Shown here: piece by piece, positions 16,154 to 25,195 of the stretch
How the letters are laid out: each line of letters starts with the position of its first letter
Position numbering within the stretch: position 1 is the first letter of the stretch
Assembly: GCF_013364235.1 (NCBI RefSeq)
Contig: NZ_CP054919.1
Location: forward strand, 3,694,701 to 3,758,700
Origin: Kitasatospora sp. NA04385
Lineage (GTDB): Bacteria > Actinomycetota > Actinomycetes > Streptomycetales > Streptomycetaceae
Direction of reading: 5' to 3'
Length of the DNA: 64,000 nt
Made by a program: the position numbers and the translations under genes
Notes under the pieces: model-generated
What the model was told of the DNA's origin: nothing
What the model saw: only the letters and a program-made list of their open reading frames with translations
The model's database searches: none

Positions 16154-19100
16154 GCGGCTTCTGGCGGCGGCTGTTCGGCGACGGGGCCGGCGGCGCCCAG
16201 TCCGCGGCGGGCGCCCGGGTCGGCGGCGACCTGACGATGGTCCAGCGGGCCGGGACGGTGCAGATCACCACCGGCCCGAAGCCGCCCCCGCCGGGCGACC
16301 TGGGCGAGGCCCGGCGGCGCTACGCGCTGCGGCTGCGCGAGCGCTACCTGCGGCTGGACCTGGAGGTGCTGACCCCGCTGTCCGAGCAGGACGAGCACCC
16401 GGCGGTGCACCTGCGCGAAGTGTTCGTGCCGCAGCTGGTGCGCTCCGACCCGCCCCCGGTGGAGCTGCCCCGGGAGCTGCTGCGGCGGCTGGCCGAGCCG
16501 GGCGGGCCGGACCCGGGCCGGCTGCCGCCGGGCGTCGAGCGGGAGACGGTGCGCCGGGTCCGCGAGGCATACCGGCAGCGCCCGGCGGTGCCGGTGCTGC
16601 CGCTGCTGGCCGGCCCGGACGGGCACCGGGCGGTGCTGCTGGGCGACCCGGGCTCGGGCAAGTCGACGCTGGCCCGCTTCCTGTGCCTGGCGCTGACCGA
16701 GCCGCTGCTCGACCCGGAGGCCGGGGTGCCGCCCGAACTGGCCCCGCTGGCGGGCCGGCTGCCGCTGATCGTGGAGCTGCGCCGGTACGCCGACCCGGGC
16801 CGGCGGGAGTGGACCTTCGAGGACTTCCTGGCCCACCTGCACCGCACCGAGGGCCTGGGCCTGCCCGAGGACCTGCTGGCCCGTCAGCTGGCCGAGCACC
16901 CGGCGCACACCCTGGTGCTGTTCGACGGCCTGGACGAGCTGTTCGACCCGCGGGTCAGGGAGGGCGCCAGCCGCCGGATCGGCGCGTTCGCCGCCCGCCA
17001 CCCGCAGGTCCGGGTGGTGGTGACCTCCCGGATGATCGGCTACCGGCGCGAGCCGATGGACGCCGCCGGCTTCGGCCACTACACCCTCCAGGACCTGGAC
17101 ACCGGCCAGATCGACGCCTTCGCGGCCCGCTGGTACGCCAACGCCTGCCCGGCCGACCCGGTGGAGGCCCGGCGGCTGCGCCGGCGGGTGACGGCCGCGG
17201 TGGCCGGCTCCGCCCCGGTCCGGGACCTGGCGGGCAACCCGCTGATCCTGACCATCCTGGCGATCATCGGCCGCCGCCGGGAGCTGCCCCGGGACCGCCG
17301 CTCGGTGTACGAGCACGCGGTGGCGGTGCTGGTCGAGCACTGGGACCCGAGCAAGTACCTGCAGGACCGGCGGGTCGACGGCGGCATGCCGTACCTGGCC
17401 TCCGAGGACCGGCTGGAGCTGCTGCGCCTGGTGGCCCGCCGGATGCAGGAGGGCGGCGACGGCATCGCCGGCAACCACATCCCGGGCCGGGTGCTGCTGT
17501 CCTCCTTCGAGGGCTACCTGCGCGAGCGCTACGAGCTGCCCGCCGACCGGGCCGCACCGGCCGCCCGGGCAATGCTGCAGCAGTTCCGGGAGCGCAACTT
17601 CATCCTGAGCCGGTTCGGCGGCGAGGTGTACGGCTTCGTCCACCGGGCGTTCCTGGAGTACCTGGCGGCGTCCGACATCGCCCACCGCTTCAACCGGGAG
17701 CGCTCGCTGACGGAGGAGCAGCTGCTGCAGGGCGTGTTCGCGGCCCGCTGGCGCGACCCGGCGTGGCGGGAGGTGCTGCTCCTGCTGGCCGGGGAGCTGG
17801 ACGAGCGGTTCGTCGGCGCGGCGGTGTCCCTGCTGCTGGAGCGGGCCCCGGCGCTGCCGGGCGCGCCGGGGACGCGGGACGCGGCGCCGCAGTGGCTGGT
17901 GCTGGCGGTGCGCTGCCTGGGCGAGGTCCGCAGGCTGGGGCTGGTGACGGCGCAGTCCGAGGCGGTGGTGGACGCCCTGGCGGCGCTGTTCGAGGCGTAC
18001 GCGGCCGAGGGCTCGGCCTACCTGCCGGGCGAGACGGTGGAGGCGCTGGACGCGCTGCGCCCGGTGCTGGCCGGGCTGGGCCCGCACTGGGCGGGCCGGG
18101 AGCGGTTCCTGCGCTGGTACCTGGTGCACGGCCACCAGCCGGGCCGGGAGGCGCCGACCCCGCTGGAGGCGGGCGCGGTGGCGGCCCGGCTGGCCTGCGC
18201 GCTGCACCTGAACGACCCGCGGGGGCCGGCCGTGCTGCGCGGCTGGGCGGAGCACGGTTGGTCCTCGGCGCAGCGCGCGGCCGCCTTCGGGGCGCTCGCC
18301 GAGGGCTGGCCGGGGGACGCGGGGACGGGTGCGTTCGTCCGCGGCCGGGTGGAGCGGGAGGCCGACCCGCTGACCCTGGAGGCCGCGGTGGCGGCGCTCG
18401 CCGAGGGCTGGGCGGGGGACGCGGAGACGGGCGCGTTCCTGGCGGCGCGGGTGGCGGACGCCGGGGGCGTGAACCGGCTGAACGAGATGCTGGCGCTCGG
18501 CAAGGGCTGGACGGGCGACGGCCCGGCGCAGCTGCTGCTGCGGGGCATCGCGGCGGCCGAGGAGCGGCCGGAGCTGCGCGGCCTGGCGGTGTTCGCGCTG
18601 ACCGCGAACGACCGGATGGACGGCGGGCTGGCGGCGTTCCTGCGCGAGCGGGTGCGCACCGACCGGGCCCCGGGGGTGCGCCGGATGGCGCTGCAGGCGA
18701 TCTGCCTGCAGCCCGCCGAGGACCCGGACAACGCGCCGTTCCTGCGCCGGCTGGCCGAGTCGGACCCGGACCCGCAGGTGCGGGTGTCGGCGCTGGTGGG
18801 GCTGGCCCGCGGCTGGGCGGGCGATCCGCGGGTGGCGGCGTTCCTGCGCCGCCGGGTCGCCGAGGACCGCGATCCGCTGGTGCGGCTGCGGGTGCCGCCG
18901 GTGCTGGCGCTGCGCTGGGCGGGCGATCCGCAGGTCGCCGAGCAGGTGCGCGGCCTGGCGGTGGAGGACCGGCTGCCGGACGTCCGGGCGGGCGCGCTGG
19001 CGCTGCTCGGGCAGGTCTGGGCGGGCGATCCGCGGGTGGCGGCGTTCCTGCGCGAGCGGGCGGAGCAGGAGGGCCCGGGCCGGGCGGCGGCCGTCGCCGA

Positions 19101-19875
19101 GCTGGCGGCGCACTTCGCGGACGACCCGGAGCTGGAGGCGTTCGTCCGCGGGCAGGCCGCCGACCCGTCGGACCCGCAGGTGCGGGCGGCGGCGCTGACC
19201 GCGCTGTCGAACCGCCGGGAGCCGGGCCCGGCGGCCCGGGCGCTGTTCCTGGAGCGGGCCCGCGCCGACCCGGACCCGCGGGTGCGGGACGCGGCGCTGG
19301 CAGCGGTGGTGCGCTGCCACGACGGCGAGCCGCGGGCGGCCGGCCTGCTGCTGGCGCGGGCGGCGGGGCTGCGCGACGCGGACGTGCGGCTGTCGGTGCT
19401 GCGGGCGCTGCTGGCGCACCGGCCGGACGATCCGGCGGTGCGGGAGCTGCTGCGCGAGCGAGCGGGGGCGGACACCTCGGGGGCGATCCGCTCGGTGGCC
19501 CTGCACGCGCTGGCCCGCACGGGCGCGGGGGACGCCGCCGGGCTGGCCGCGCTGCTGCGCGAGCGCGCCGTCGAGGACCCGGACCCGCTGCCGCGCCGGG
19601 TGGCGCTGCGGGCCCTGGCCGGTTCGCCGGACCGGGCGGCGGTCGAGCTGCTGCGCTGGCGGGCGGTGGAGGACCCGGACGCGGGGGTGCGGATCGCGGC
19701 GCTGCGGGCGCTGGCCTCCGGCTGTCCGGGCGGGGAGACGGCGGAGCTGCTGGCGGCCCGGGCGCGGGCCGAGCTGGTGCCGGCGGCGGCCGAGGAGGCG
19801 GCCCGGCTGCTGGCCTGCGCGGTGGGGGGCGCCCGGCCGGGAACGGCGAACGGCCCCGCCCTCCCGGGCGGTTGA
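16150..19875 (+). CDS. NACHT STAND ATPase with HEAT-repeat C terminus
   Basis: 1241 residues from GTG 16150. N-terminal ~50 residues carry ARVGGDLTMVQRAGTVQITTG, echoing repeats in the upstream membrane protein. The NACHT domain follows: Walker A GDPGSGKST (165-173), Walker B FDGLDE (258-263, with the Gly and two acidic residues typical of NACHT), sensor-like TSRMIGYR, then FVHRAFLEYLAA. From about residue 690 the protein is an array of HEAT/PBS-lyase-type units (DPDPQVRVSALVGLARGWAGDP and relatives). NACHT-HEAT proteins of this design are bacterial innate-immune or signalling switches (NLR relatives); HEAT units are the likely sensor. No nuclease, TIR or protease effector is fused, so the coupled membrane protein may serve. 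Two units share an exact 36-nt block. Confidence 0.88.
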   Translation: MSGFWRRLFGDGAGGAQSAAGARVGGDLTMVQRAGTVQITTGPKPPPPGDLGEARRRYALRLRERYLRLDLEVLTPLSEQDEHPAVHLREVFVPQLVRSDPPPVELPRELLRRLAEPGGPDPGRLPPGVERETVRRVREAYRQRPAVPVLPLLAGPDGHRAVLLGDPGSGKSTLARFLCLALTEPLLDPEAGVPPELAPLAGRLPLIVELRRYADPGRREWTFEDFLAHLHRTEGLGLPEDLLARQLAEHPAHTLVLFDGLDELFDPRVREGASRRIGAFAARHPQVRVVVTSRMIGYRREPMDAAGFGHYTLQDLDTGQIDAFAARWYANACPADPVEARRLRRRVTAAVAGSAPVRDLAGNPLILTILAIIGRRRELPRDRRSVYEHAVAVLVEHWDPSKYLQDRRVDGGMPYLASEDRLELLRLVARRMQEGGDGIAGNHIPGRVLLSSFEGYLRERYELPADRAAPAARAMLQQFRERNFILSRFGGEVYGFVHRAFLEYLAASDIAHRFNRERSLTEEQLLQGVFAARWRDPAWREVLLLLAGELDERFVGAAVSLLLERAPALPGAPGTRDAAPQWLVLAVRCLGEVRRLGLVTAQSEAVVDALAALFEAYAAEGSAYLPGETVEALDALRPVLAGLGPHWAGRERFLRWYLVHGHQPGREAPTPLEAGAVAARLACALHLNDPRGPAVLRGWAEHGWSSAQRAAAFGALAEGWPGDAGTGAFVRGRVEREADPLTLEAAVAALAEGWAGDAETGAFLAARVADAGGVNRLNEMLALGKGWTGDGPAQLLLRGIAAAEERPELRGLAVFALTANDRMDGGLAAFLRERVRTDRAPGVRRMALQAICLQPAEDPDNAPFLRRLAESDPDPQVRVSALVGLARGWAGDPRVAAFLRRRVAEDRDPLVRLRVPPVLALRWAGDPQVAEQVRGLAVEDRLPDVRAGALALLGQVWAGDPRVAAFLRERAEQEGPGRAAAVAELAAHFADDPELEAFVRGQAADPSDPQVRAAALTALSNRREPGPAARALFLERARADPDPRVRDAALAAVVRCHDGEPRAAGLLLARAAGLRDADVRLSVLRALLAHRPDDPAVRELLRERAGADTSGAIRSVALHALARTGAGDAAGLAALLRERAVEDPDPLPRRVALRALAGSPDRAAVELLRWRAVEDPDAGVRIAALRALASGCPGGETAELLAARARAELVPAAAEEAARLLACAVGGARPGTANGPALPGG
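18814..19053 (+). repeat. Exact 36-nt repeats inside HEAT-coding region
   Basis: The same 36 bases (beginning TGGGCGGGCGATCCGCGG) occur at 18814-18849 and 19018-19053, 204 bases apart, that is 68 codons or two HEAT units. It indicates recent duplication or gene conversion inside the repeat array. Confidence 0.8.
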
Positions 19876-20252
19876 CCACCGTGCCCGGGGGGCGGAGCCG
19901 GCCGGAACCTCTCGGTCCGGGGTGGGGGCAGCAGCTCCGGGGGGACGAGCTGCTGCCCCGAGGCGGAGGTCCCACAACCGGCGCCGCGTCGGGGGGATGC
20001 CGCGGCACCGGTCCCACAGCGGGGACCTCCGGATCTCCGTACCGGGGATTCCTGCCAGATCCTCGGTACATCAACCATCCTGCCGGGCCGACCGGGTGGA
20101 CACATCCGGAGAAAGCCCCGTCCGCGCGGGACCTTCGTCCCGGCGGGTGAACGCACCCCTCACTCCTTGCGCCGTCCGGTGGATAAGCTGCCGGGTGGCA
20201 GGGCCGCACGGGGAGAGGACGGCGGCCCGACTCAGGGAGGCAGGCCCGTTCG
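19876..20252. other. Intergenic region before small membrane protein
   Basis: About 375 bases. It begins with GC-rich sequence after the NACHT stop, then a less GC-rich stretch (20030-20110). I see an AGGGAGG ribosome-binding site at its end for the 54-residue gene, but no clear promoter hexamers or strong terminator hairpin. Confidence 0.45.
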
Positions 20253-20417
20253 ATGGCTCAGGCGAAGAAGGTGGCCATGTGGATCATGGTCGTCTTCGTC
20301 ATCTACACGATCATCACCTCGCCGGAGCGCTCGGCGGACCTGGTGAAGTCCGGTTTCGTCGGCATCTCGGACGCGGCCAAGGCGGTCGGCTCGTTCATGA
20401 CCGGACTGGTGCGCTGA
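20253..20417 (+). CDS. Small single-span membrane protein
   Basis: 54 residues from ATG 20253, with AGGGAGG 12 bases upstream. The start MAQAKKVAMWIMVVFVIYTI forms one membrane helix (about 7-22); the rest is amphipathic (SPERSADLVKSGFVGISDAAKAVGSF). Codon use is typical of the host, with strong third-position GC. The family is not named, though similar short proteins are common in streptomycetes. Function unknown. Confidence 0.7.
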   Translation: MAQAKKVAMWIMVVFVIYTIITSPERSADLVKSGFVGISDAAKAVGSFMTGLVR

Positions 20418-20511
20418 GCCGCTCCGGCGCCCTAGTACCGTGGCGGGGTTCGTCCTTCGGGGGCGCTCGCCCGCGCGGGCACGCCCTCCCTCACCCGCGA
20501 GGAGCGGCATC

Positions 20512-20805
20512 GTGATCCGGCACCTGGTCCTGTTCAAGCTCAACGAAGGCGTCACCAAGGACGACCCGCGGGCGGTCGCCGGCGCCAAGGCGTTCGAGGA
20601 GCTCGGCGCGCTGGTCCCCGAGCTGCGCGAGTGGGAGTGCGGCTGGAACTTCACCGAGCGGGACATCGCCCGGGACTTCGCGATCAACAGCCTGGTCGAG
20701 GACCGCGCGGCACTGGCCGCGTACTTGGGCCACCCGGCCCACCAGGCCGCCGCGGCGCAGTGGCGCGAGTTCGCCACCTGGGTGATCGCCGACCTGGAGG
20801 TCTGA
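20512..20805 (+). CDS. Dabb (stress-responsive A/B barrel) domain protein
   Basis: 97 residues from GTG 20512, with GGAG 7 bases upstream. The Dabb pattern is complete: MIRHLVLFKLNEG at the start, a middle strand ECGWNFTERD, DFAINSLVEDRAALAAYLGHPAHQ and a final strand-forming tail. The dimeric alpha-beta barrel is found in stress proteins and in some cyclases; no polyketide neighbours occur, so a stress-type role is more likely. Cytoplasmic. It stands between the small membrane protein and the sigma-factor pair, all on the same strand. Confidence 0.85.
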   Translation: MIRHLVLFKLNEGVTKDDPRAVAGAKAFEELGALVPELREWECGWNFTERDIARDFAINSLVEDRAALAAYLGHPAHQAAAAQWREFATWVIADLEV

Positions 20806-21007
20806 CCCTCCCGCACCGTCCATCGCACACGCACGACCCGGCGGCCCCTGCCCTCCACCCGAGGACGGGGGCCGTCGGGCACTGCGCCGAATGCTGGACG
20901 GCCCGTCAACACGCCTCCGCCGGGTACTTGCCCGGCCACAGAGCGACTTGTGATGCTATGACCGGTTTTGCCGGAAATTGGCGAGGTGGTTCTCAAGGGA
21001 GGGTGAC

Positions 21008-21865
21008 GTGTCCGTGCGGACGCAGCAGGGCAGTGCGCCCGAGGACCGGGTCGAGGACCCGCCGGACCCGGTCGAGCTCGCCTCCCGCCGACCCGGCGCC
21101 TGCGGCGCGGTGGACGTCCGCACCCTCACCAGGGTGCTGTTCGAACGGCTCGCCGAGCTCCCGCCGGGCGCCCCCGAGCGGGTCCGGGTCCGCGCCGCCC
21201 TGATCGAGGCCAACATCCCGCTGGTCCGCTACGCCGCCACCCGCTTCCGCAGCCGCAGCGAGCCGATGGAGGACATCGTCCAGGTCGGCACCATCGGCCT
21301 GATCAACGCCATCGACCGCTTCGACCCCGAGCGCGGCGTCCAGTTCCCCACCTACGCGCTGCCCACCATCCTCGGCGAGATCAAGCGCTACTTCCGCGAC
21401 AACGTCCGCACCATGCACGTCCCGCGCCGGCTCCAGGAGCTGTGGGTCCAGGTCAGCGGCGCCATGGAGGAGCTGACCGTCACCCACGGCCGGGCCCCCA
21501 AGGTCCCCGAGATCGCTGCCAACCTGCGCATCCCCGAGGAGGACGTCCGGGCCTGCCTGGACGCCGGCCGCGCCTACAACGCCGCCTCCCTGGAGGCCGC
21601 CCAGGAGCACGAGGGCGGCCTCGCCCTGCTCGACCGGCTCGGTTACGAGGACTCCGCCCTCACCGACGTCGAGCACCGCGACATGGTCCGCCACCTGCTG
21701 GTCCAACTCCCCGAGCGGGAACGGCGGATCATCATGCTGCGGTTCTTCGCCAACCTCACCCAGTCGCAGATCTCCACCGAACTCGGCATGTCCCAGATGC
21801 ACGTCTCCCGGCTGCTGTCCCGGATCCTGTCCCGGCTGCGCACCGGGAACTCCTGGGAGGAGTGA
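21008..21865 (+). CDS. SigB/SigF/SigG-family RNA polymerase sigma factor (first of pair)
   Basis: 285 residues. GTG 21008 was chosen for its GGAGGG site; the frame runs open above it. Region 2 is [33 protein letters not shown], region 3 lies around residues 145-200, and the region-4 helix-turn-helix is [23 protein letters not shown]. These match the group-3 sigma family (SigB of Bacillus, SigF and relatives in Streptomyces) that serves stress and development and is normally held by anti-sigma and anti-anti-sigma partners. No such partner is next to it. The next gene is a close paralogue. Confidence 0.92.
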   Translation: MSVRTQQGSAPEDRVEDPPDPVELASRRPGACGAVDVRTLTRVLFERLAELPPGAPERVRVRAALIEANIPLVRYAATRFRSRSEPMEDIVQVGTIGLINAIDRFDPERGVQFPTYALPTILGEIKRYFRDNVRTMHVPRRLQELWVQVSGAMEELTVTHGRAPKVPEIAANLRIPEEDVRACLDAGRAYNAASLEAAQEHEGGLALLDRLGYEDSALTDVEHRDMVRHLLVQLPERERRIIMLRFFANLTQSQISTELGMSQMHVSRLLSRILSRLRTGNSWEE

Positions 21866-21917
21866 GCCGCCCCCTGTTTCCCCGCGTCACCGGCGGGTGA
21901 CGAGTCGAGACGTTCGG

Positions 21918-21943
21918 GTTTGCCGGGGCCGGTGGGCCGGTAT
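21918..21943 (+). promoter_or_regulatory. Candidate SigB/SigF-type promoter for second sigma gene
   Basis: GTTTGC (21918-21923) and CGGTAT (21938-21943) are separated by 14 bases and resemble the GTTT / GGGTAT hexamers read by this sigma family. It lies about 75 bases upstream of the second sigma gene, suggesting auto- or cross-regulation. Based on match to a consensus only. Confidence 0.4.
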
Positions 21944-22020
21944 TGAGCAGTCAGACCCGTCAGCCGGGAACCACTGCGCGGTGGCGACCGTTCGACAGAC
22001 AGTCACGAGGGGGTGGGCGC

Positions 22021-22887
22021 GTGTTCACAGAACCGGGCAGTGCGGTCATCGAAGTCGAAACCCAGGCCGAAGCCGTCGCCGTATCGATCCCGGCCCAGGC
22101 CGGTCCCGCCGAGGCCCCCGACCGGGCCCTCGACACCCGCACGCTGTCCCGCTCGCTGTTCCGCCGCCTCGCCGGGCTGGAGTCCGGCAGCGCGGAGCAC
22201 ACCTACGTCCGGGACACCCTGATCGAGCTCAACCTGCCGCTGGTCCGGTACGCCTCCGCGCGCTTCCGCAGCCGCAACGAGCCGATGGAGGACATCGTCC
22301 AGGTCGGCACCATCGGCCTGATCAAGGCCATCGACCGCTTCGACCCGGACCGCGGCGTCGAGTTCCCCACCTTCGCCATGCCCACCGTGGTCGGCGAGAT
22401 CAAGCGCTTCTTCCGGGACACCAGCTGGTCGGTGCGCGTCCCGCGCCGCCTCCAGGAGCTCCGCCTCGCCCTCACCAAGGCCGGCGACGAGCTCTCCCAG
22501 CGCCTCGACCGCTCCCCCACCGTCCCCGAACTCGCCGTCTACCTCGGCGTCTCCGAGGACGACGTGGTCGAGGGCCTCGCCGTCGGCAACGCCTACACGG
22601 CCAGCTCCCTCGACTCCTCCCCGGCCGAGGACGACGGCGGCGACGGCCCGCTCGCCGACCGCCTCGGCTACGAGGACCTCGCCCTCGAAGGCGTCGAGTA
22701 CCGCGAGTCGCTCAAGCCACTGCTCGCCAAGCTCCCGCCCCGCGAGCGCCGGATCATCATGCTGCGCTTCTTCGGCAACCTGACGCAGTCCCAGATCGGC
22801 GAGGAGATCGGCATCTCCCAGATGCACGTCTCCCGGCTGCTCACCAAGACCCTCGCCCACCTCCGGGAGGGCCTCACCGCGGAGTGA
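22021..22887 (+). CDS. SigB/SigF/SigG-family RNA polymerase sigma factor (second of pair)
   Basis: 288 residues from GTG 22021, with AGGGGGTGG upstream. It is clearly paralogous to the preceding sigma factor: region 2 [33 protein letters not shown], region 4 [23 protein letters not shown]. The N termini (first ~40 residues) and the linker after region 3 (SSPAEDDGGDGP) differ most, where anti-sigma factors usually bind, so the pair may answer to different partners. A candidate own-class promoter lies in the 155-base gap between the two genes. Confidence 0.92.
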   Translation: MFTEPGSAVIEVETQAEAVAVSIPAQAGPAEAPDRALDTRTLSRSLFRRLAGLESGSAEHTYVRDTLIELNLPLVRYASARFRSRNEPMEDIVQVGTIGLIKAIDRFDPDRGVEFPTFAMPTVVGEIKRFFRDTSWSVRVPRRLQELRLALTKAGDELSQRLDRSPTVPELAVYLGVSEDDVVEGLAVGNAYTASSLDSSPAEDDGGDGPLADRLGYEDLALEGVEYRESLKPLLAKLPPRERRIIMLRFFGNLTQSQIGEEIGISQMHVSRLLTKTLAHLREGLTAE

Positions 22888-22909
22888 GGCCCGCCGGGCG
22901 GCGCGGGCC

Positions 22910-23761
22910 CTAGACGGTGCAGGCCCGCCGGAGCCGGACCAGGTGCTCCTCGGTCAGCCCCAGGCCGTCCTGCCAGAAGTGCTCGAAGCCCGTCCAGCCG
23001 AGGGCGAGCTCCTCGAAGGCCGCCTCCAGGTAGCCGGCCTCCGCGCGGGCCAGCGGCCGCATCAGCGGGTCGACGCGGTCGATCACGGCCGCGGCGCGCT
23101 CGTTGGTGAGCAGGTAGTCCGCCAGCACGCTCTCCCGGTCCACGCCGAGGGCGGTGAGCAGCAGGGCCGCCGTCCAGCCGGTGCGGTCCTTGCCGGCCGT
23201 GCAGTGGAAGAGCACCGGCGCGCCGTCCGCCTCGGCGACCAGCCGCAGGACGGTGGCGAAGCGGGAGCGGGCGACGGCGTCGGTGACGAACCAGCGGTAC
23301 ATCGAGGTCATCATCGCGGCGCCCCGGCCGTCCCCGAGGACGGCGTGCACCGCCGCCGGGTCGCCGGTGCCCAGCGCCCGGCGCAGCTCCACGTACAGGT
23401 CGAAGTCCGCGGAGAACACCGGCAGGTGGTGCAGGGTCGGCCCGAGGCCGTCGGGCGAGGGGACGCTGAGCGTCGCCGCCGCGTCCACCGGCAGCACCAC
23501 CGCCGGGGGCAGCCCGGGGACGAGGTCGGCGCCCAGGTGGCGGACCTCGTCGAGGCTGCGCAGGTCCACCACGTGCCGCAGCCCGAGCGCGCCGAGCAGC
23601 TCCCGGTCCGCCTCGCCGAGCCGGCTGAGCGCCTCGGTGCGCAGCAGCGCGCCGCCGCGCACGGTGCGGCCGTCCGCGGTGCGGTAGCCGCCCAGGTCAC
23701 GGGCGTTGACGGCGGCGGCCAGGCCGAGGCTCCTGGCGGTCACGGTGGACGGCGCGGTCAC
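22910..23761 (-). CDS. Tyrosine-specific protein phosphatase (Tyr_phosphatase3 type)
   Basis: 283 residues from GTG 23761, 5 bases after AGGAGG. The P-loop HCTAGKDRTGW holds catalytic Cys187 and Arg193, and the N-terminal NARDLGGYRTADGRTVRGGALLRTEAL is the hallmark of the MptpB/Tyr_phosphatase3 family (phospho-Tyr, and in some members phosphoinositide, substrates). No signal peptide is seen, so cytoplasmic unless released by another route. It converges on the second sigma gene. Confidence 0.88.
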   Translation of the reverse strand: MTAPSTVTARSLGLAAAVNARDLGGYRTADGRTVRGGALLRTEALSRLGEADRELLGALGLRHVVDLRSLDEVRHLGADLVPGLPPAVVLPVDAAATLSVPSPDGLGPTLHHLPVFSADFDLYVELRRALGTGDPAAVHAVLGDGRGAAMMTSMYRWFVTDAVARSRFATVLRLVAEADGAPVLFHCTAGKDRTGWTAALLLTALGVDRESVLADYLLTNERAAAVIDRVDPLMRPLARAEAGYLEAAFEELALGWTGFEHFWQDGLGLTEEHLVRLRRACTV

Positions 23762-23867
23762 GGGTGCCTCCTGGCGGCGGTGCGGACGACCGGGCCAGTG
23801 TAGGCACGACCGGCGCCGGGGCCGCCCGGATGCCCGGTCGGCCCCGTGCGGGCGGGTGCGCGGGGTG

Positions 23868-24074
23868 TTACTTGACGGCCAGCCAGATCACGCCGACCAC
23901 GACCGCCAGGGCCACGACGGCCCCGACGAGGATCAGCGGGGTGCGGCTCGACGAGGAGCGGCTGCTGCTGCCGTAAGTGGTGACGGTGCCCGGGGCCTGC
24001 GGGGCCGGGGCCTCGTCGACGAACGCCCGGAACATCTGGGTGGAGCCGGCGGGGTCGTAGTCGTTGTCAGCCAT
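23868..24074 (-). CDS. Small tail-anchored membrane protein
   Basis: 68 residues from ATG 24074. A polar N-terminal half ending in a Ser/Arg-rich stretch (GSSSRSSSSR) is followed by one C-terminal membrane helix (about 46-66), so the N terminus probably faces the cytoplasm. No family recognised. It is divergent from the aldo/keto reductase gene and about 105 bases upstream of the phosphatase gene on the same strand, so they may share a transcript. Confidence 0.6.
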   Translation of the reverse strand: MADNDYDPAGSTQMFRAFVDEAPAPQAPGTVTTYGSSSRSSSSRTPLILVGAVVALAVVVGVIWLAVK

Positions 24075-24223
24075 GGACGGGACTCTAGCGGCCCCGGGCC
24101 GCCCGCCGACACCCCGGACCCCGTACCGGAGCCGGTCTGCACGGACCTCTCACCTCGGACGACCCGGCCGTGGACGCACGACCGGCCGGAATCAAGGCGG
24201 CCCCGAACGGGTTGTCCCCGGTC

Positions 24224-25180
24224 ATGACCACCAGTGACGCCCCTCGGGTGAACCTCGGCCCCTCCGACCTCGCGGTCTCCCCGCTGTCGCTCGGCGGCAA
24301 CGTGTTCGGCTGGACGGCCGACGCCGCGCAGTCCGCCGCCGTGCTCGACGCGTACGTCGCCGCGGGCGGCAACTTCGTCGACACCGCGGACGTCTACTCG
24401 GCCTGGGCGCCGGGCAACTCCGGCGGCGAGTCGGAGACCGTGATCGGCGACTGGCTGCGCGGCCGCGCCGACCGCGAGCAGCTCGTGATCGCCACCAAGG
24501 TCGGCTCGATGCCCGGCCTGGACAACCTGCGGGCGGCCACCGTCAAGCGCGGCGCGGAGGCCTCGCTGCGCCGGCTCGGCGTCGAGCGGATCGACCTGCT
24601 CTACACCCACCGGGACGACCCGGACACCCCGGTGGAGGAGATCGTCACGGCGCTGGACGAGCTGGTCCGCGAGGGCAAGGTCCGCGAGGTCGCCGCGTCC
24701 AACATCGGCCCGCAGCGGCTGGCCGCCTCGCTGGAGTTCGCCGAGCGCGAGGGCCTGGCCCGGTACGTGGCGGTGCAGCCGCACTACAACCTGGTCTCCC
24801 GCGGCACCTACGAGGGCCCGCTGGCCGACGTGGTCGCCGCGCACGGCCTGTCCGTCGTCCCGTACTTCGCGCTCGCCGCCGGCTTCCTGACCGGCAAGTA
24901 CCGCCCGGGCGCGGCCGTCGACTCCGCCCGGGCCCGGAGCGCGTCCGCCTACCTGGACGACCCGCGCGGCCCCCGGGTGCTCGCCGCCCTGGACGAGGTC
25001 GCCGCCGCGCACGGCGTGCAGCCCGCCACGGTGGCGCTGGCCTGGCTGGCCGCGCAGCCCGCGGTGGCGGCGCCGCTGGCCAGCGCCCGCACCGTCGAGC
25101 AGCTGCCGCCGCTGCTGGCCGCCGCCTCGCTGGAGCTGACCGCGGCCGAGCTCGACCTGCTCACCGCCGCCTCCGACTGA
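24224..25180 (+). CDS. Aldo/keto reductase
   Basis: 318 residues from ATG 24224; a GTG at 24170 would add 18 residues. NADPH-dependent oxidoreductase of the AKR fold: GGNFVDTADVYSAW (catalytic Asp and Tyr), VIATKVGS (catalytic Lys), LLYTHRDDPDTP (the His of the tetrad), VREVAASNIGPQRL and the late cofactor segment PLASARTVEQL. It resembles the YghZ/AKR11-like group often labelled general aldehyde reductases. Substrate unknown. Cytoplasmic. A terminator follows directly. Confidence 0.9.
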   Translation: MTTSDAPRVNLGPSDLAVSPLSLGGNVFGWTADAAQSAAVLDAYVAAGGNFVDTADVYSAWAPGNSGGESETVIGDWLRGRADREQLVIATKVGSMPGLDNLRAATVKRGAEASLRRLGVERIDLLYTHRDDPDTPVEEIVTALDELVREGKVREVAASNIGPQRLAASLEFAEREGLARYVAVQPHYNLVSRGTYEGPLADVVAAHGLSVVPYFALAAGFLTGKYRPGAAVDSARARSASAYLDDPRGPRVLAALDEVAAAHGVQPATVALAWLAAQPAVAAPLASARTVEQLPPLLAAASLELTAAELDLLTAASD

Positions 25181-25195
25181 CCTCCCCGGACACGG

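Noticed and set aside
14920..19977. A 1685-codon minus-strand frame opposite the NACHT region, and similar long frames elsewhere
   Set aside because: These are GC-bias shadows: Arg/Pro/Ala-rich, no family motifs, no ribosome-binding site, and fully antisense to genes with clear domains.
20922..20927. GGGTAC as a SigB-type -10 element upstream of the first sigma gene
   Set aside because: No GTTT- or GNNT-like -35 at the required 14-16-base spacing was found.
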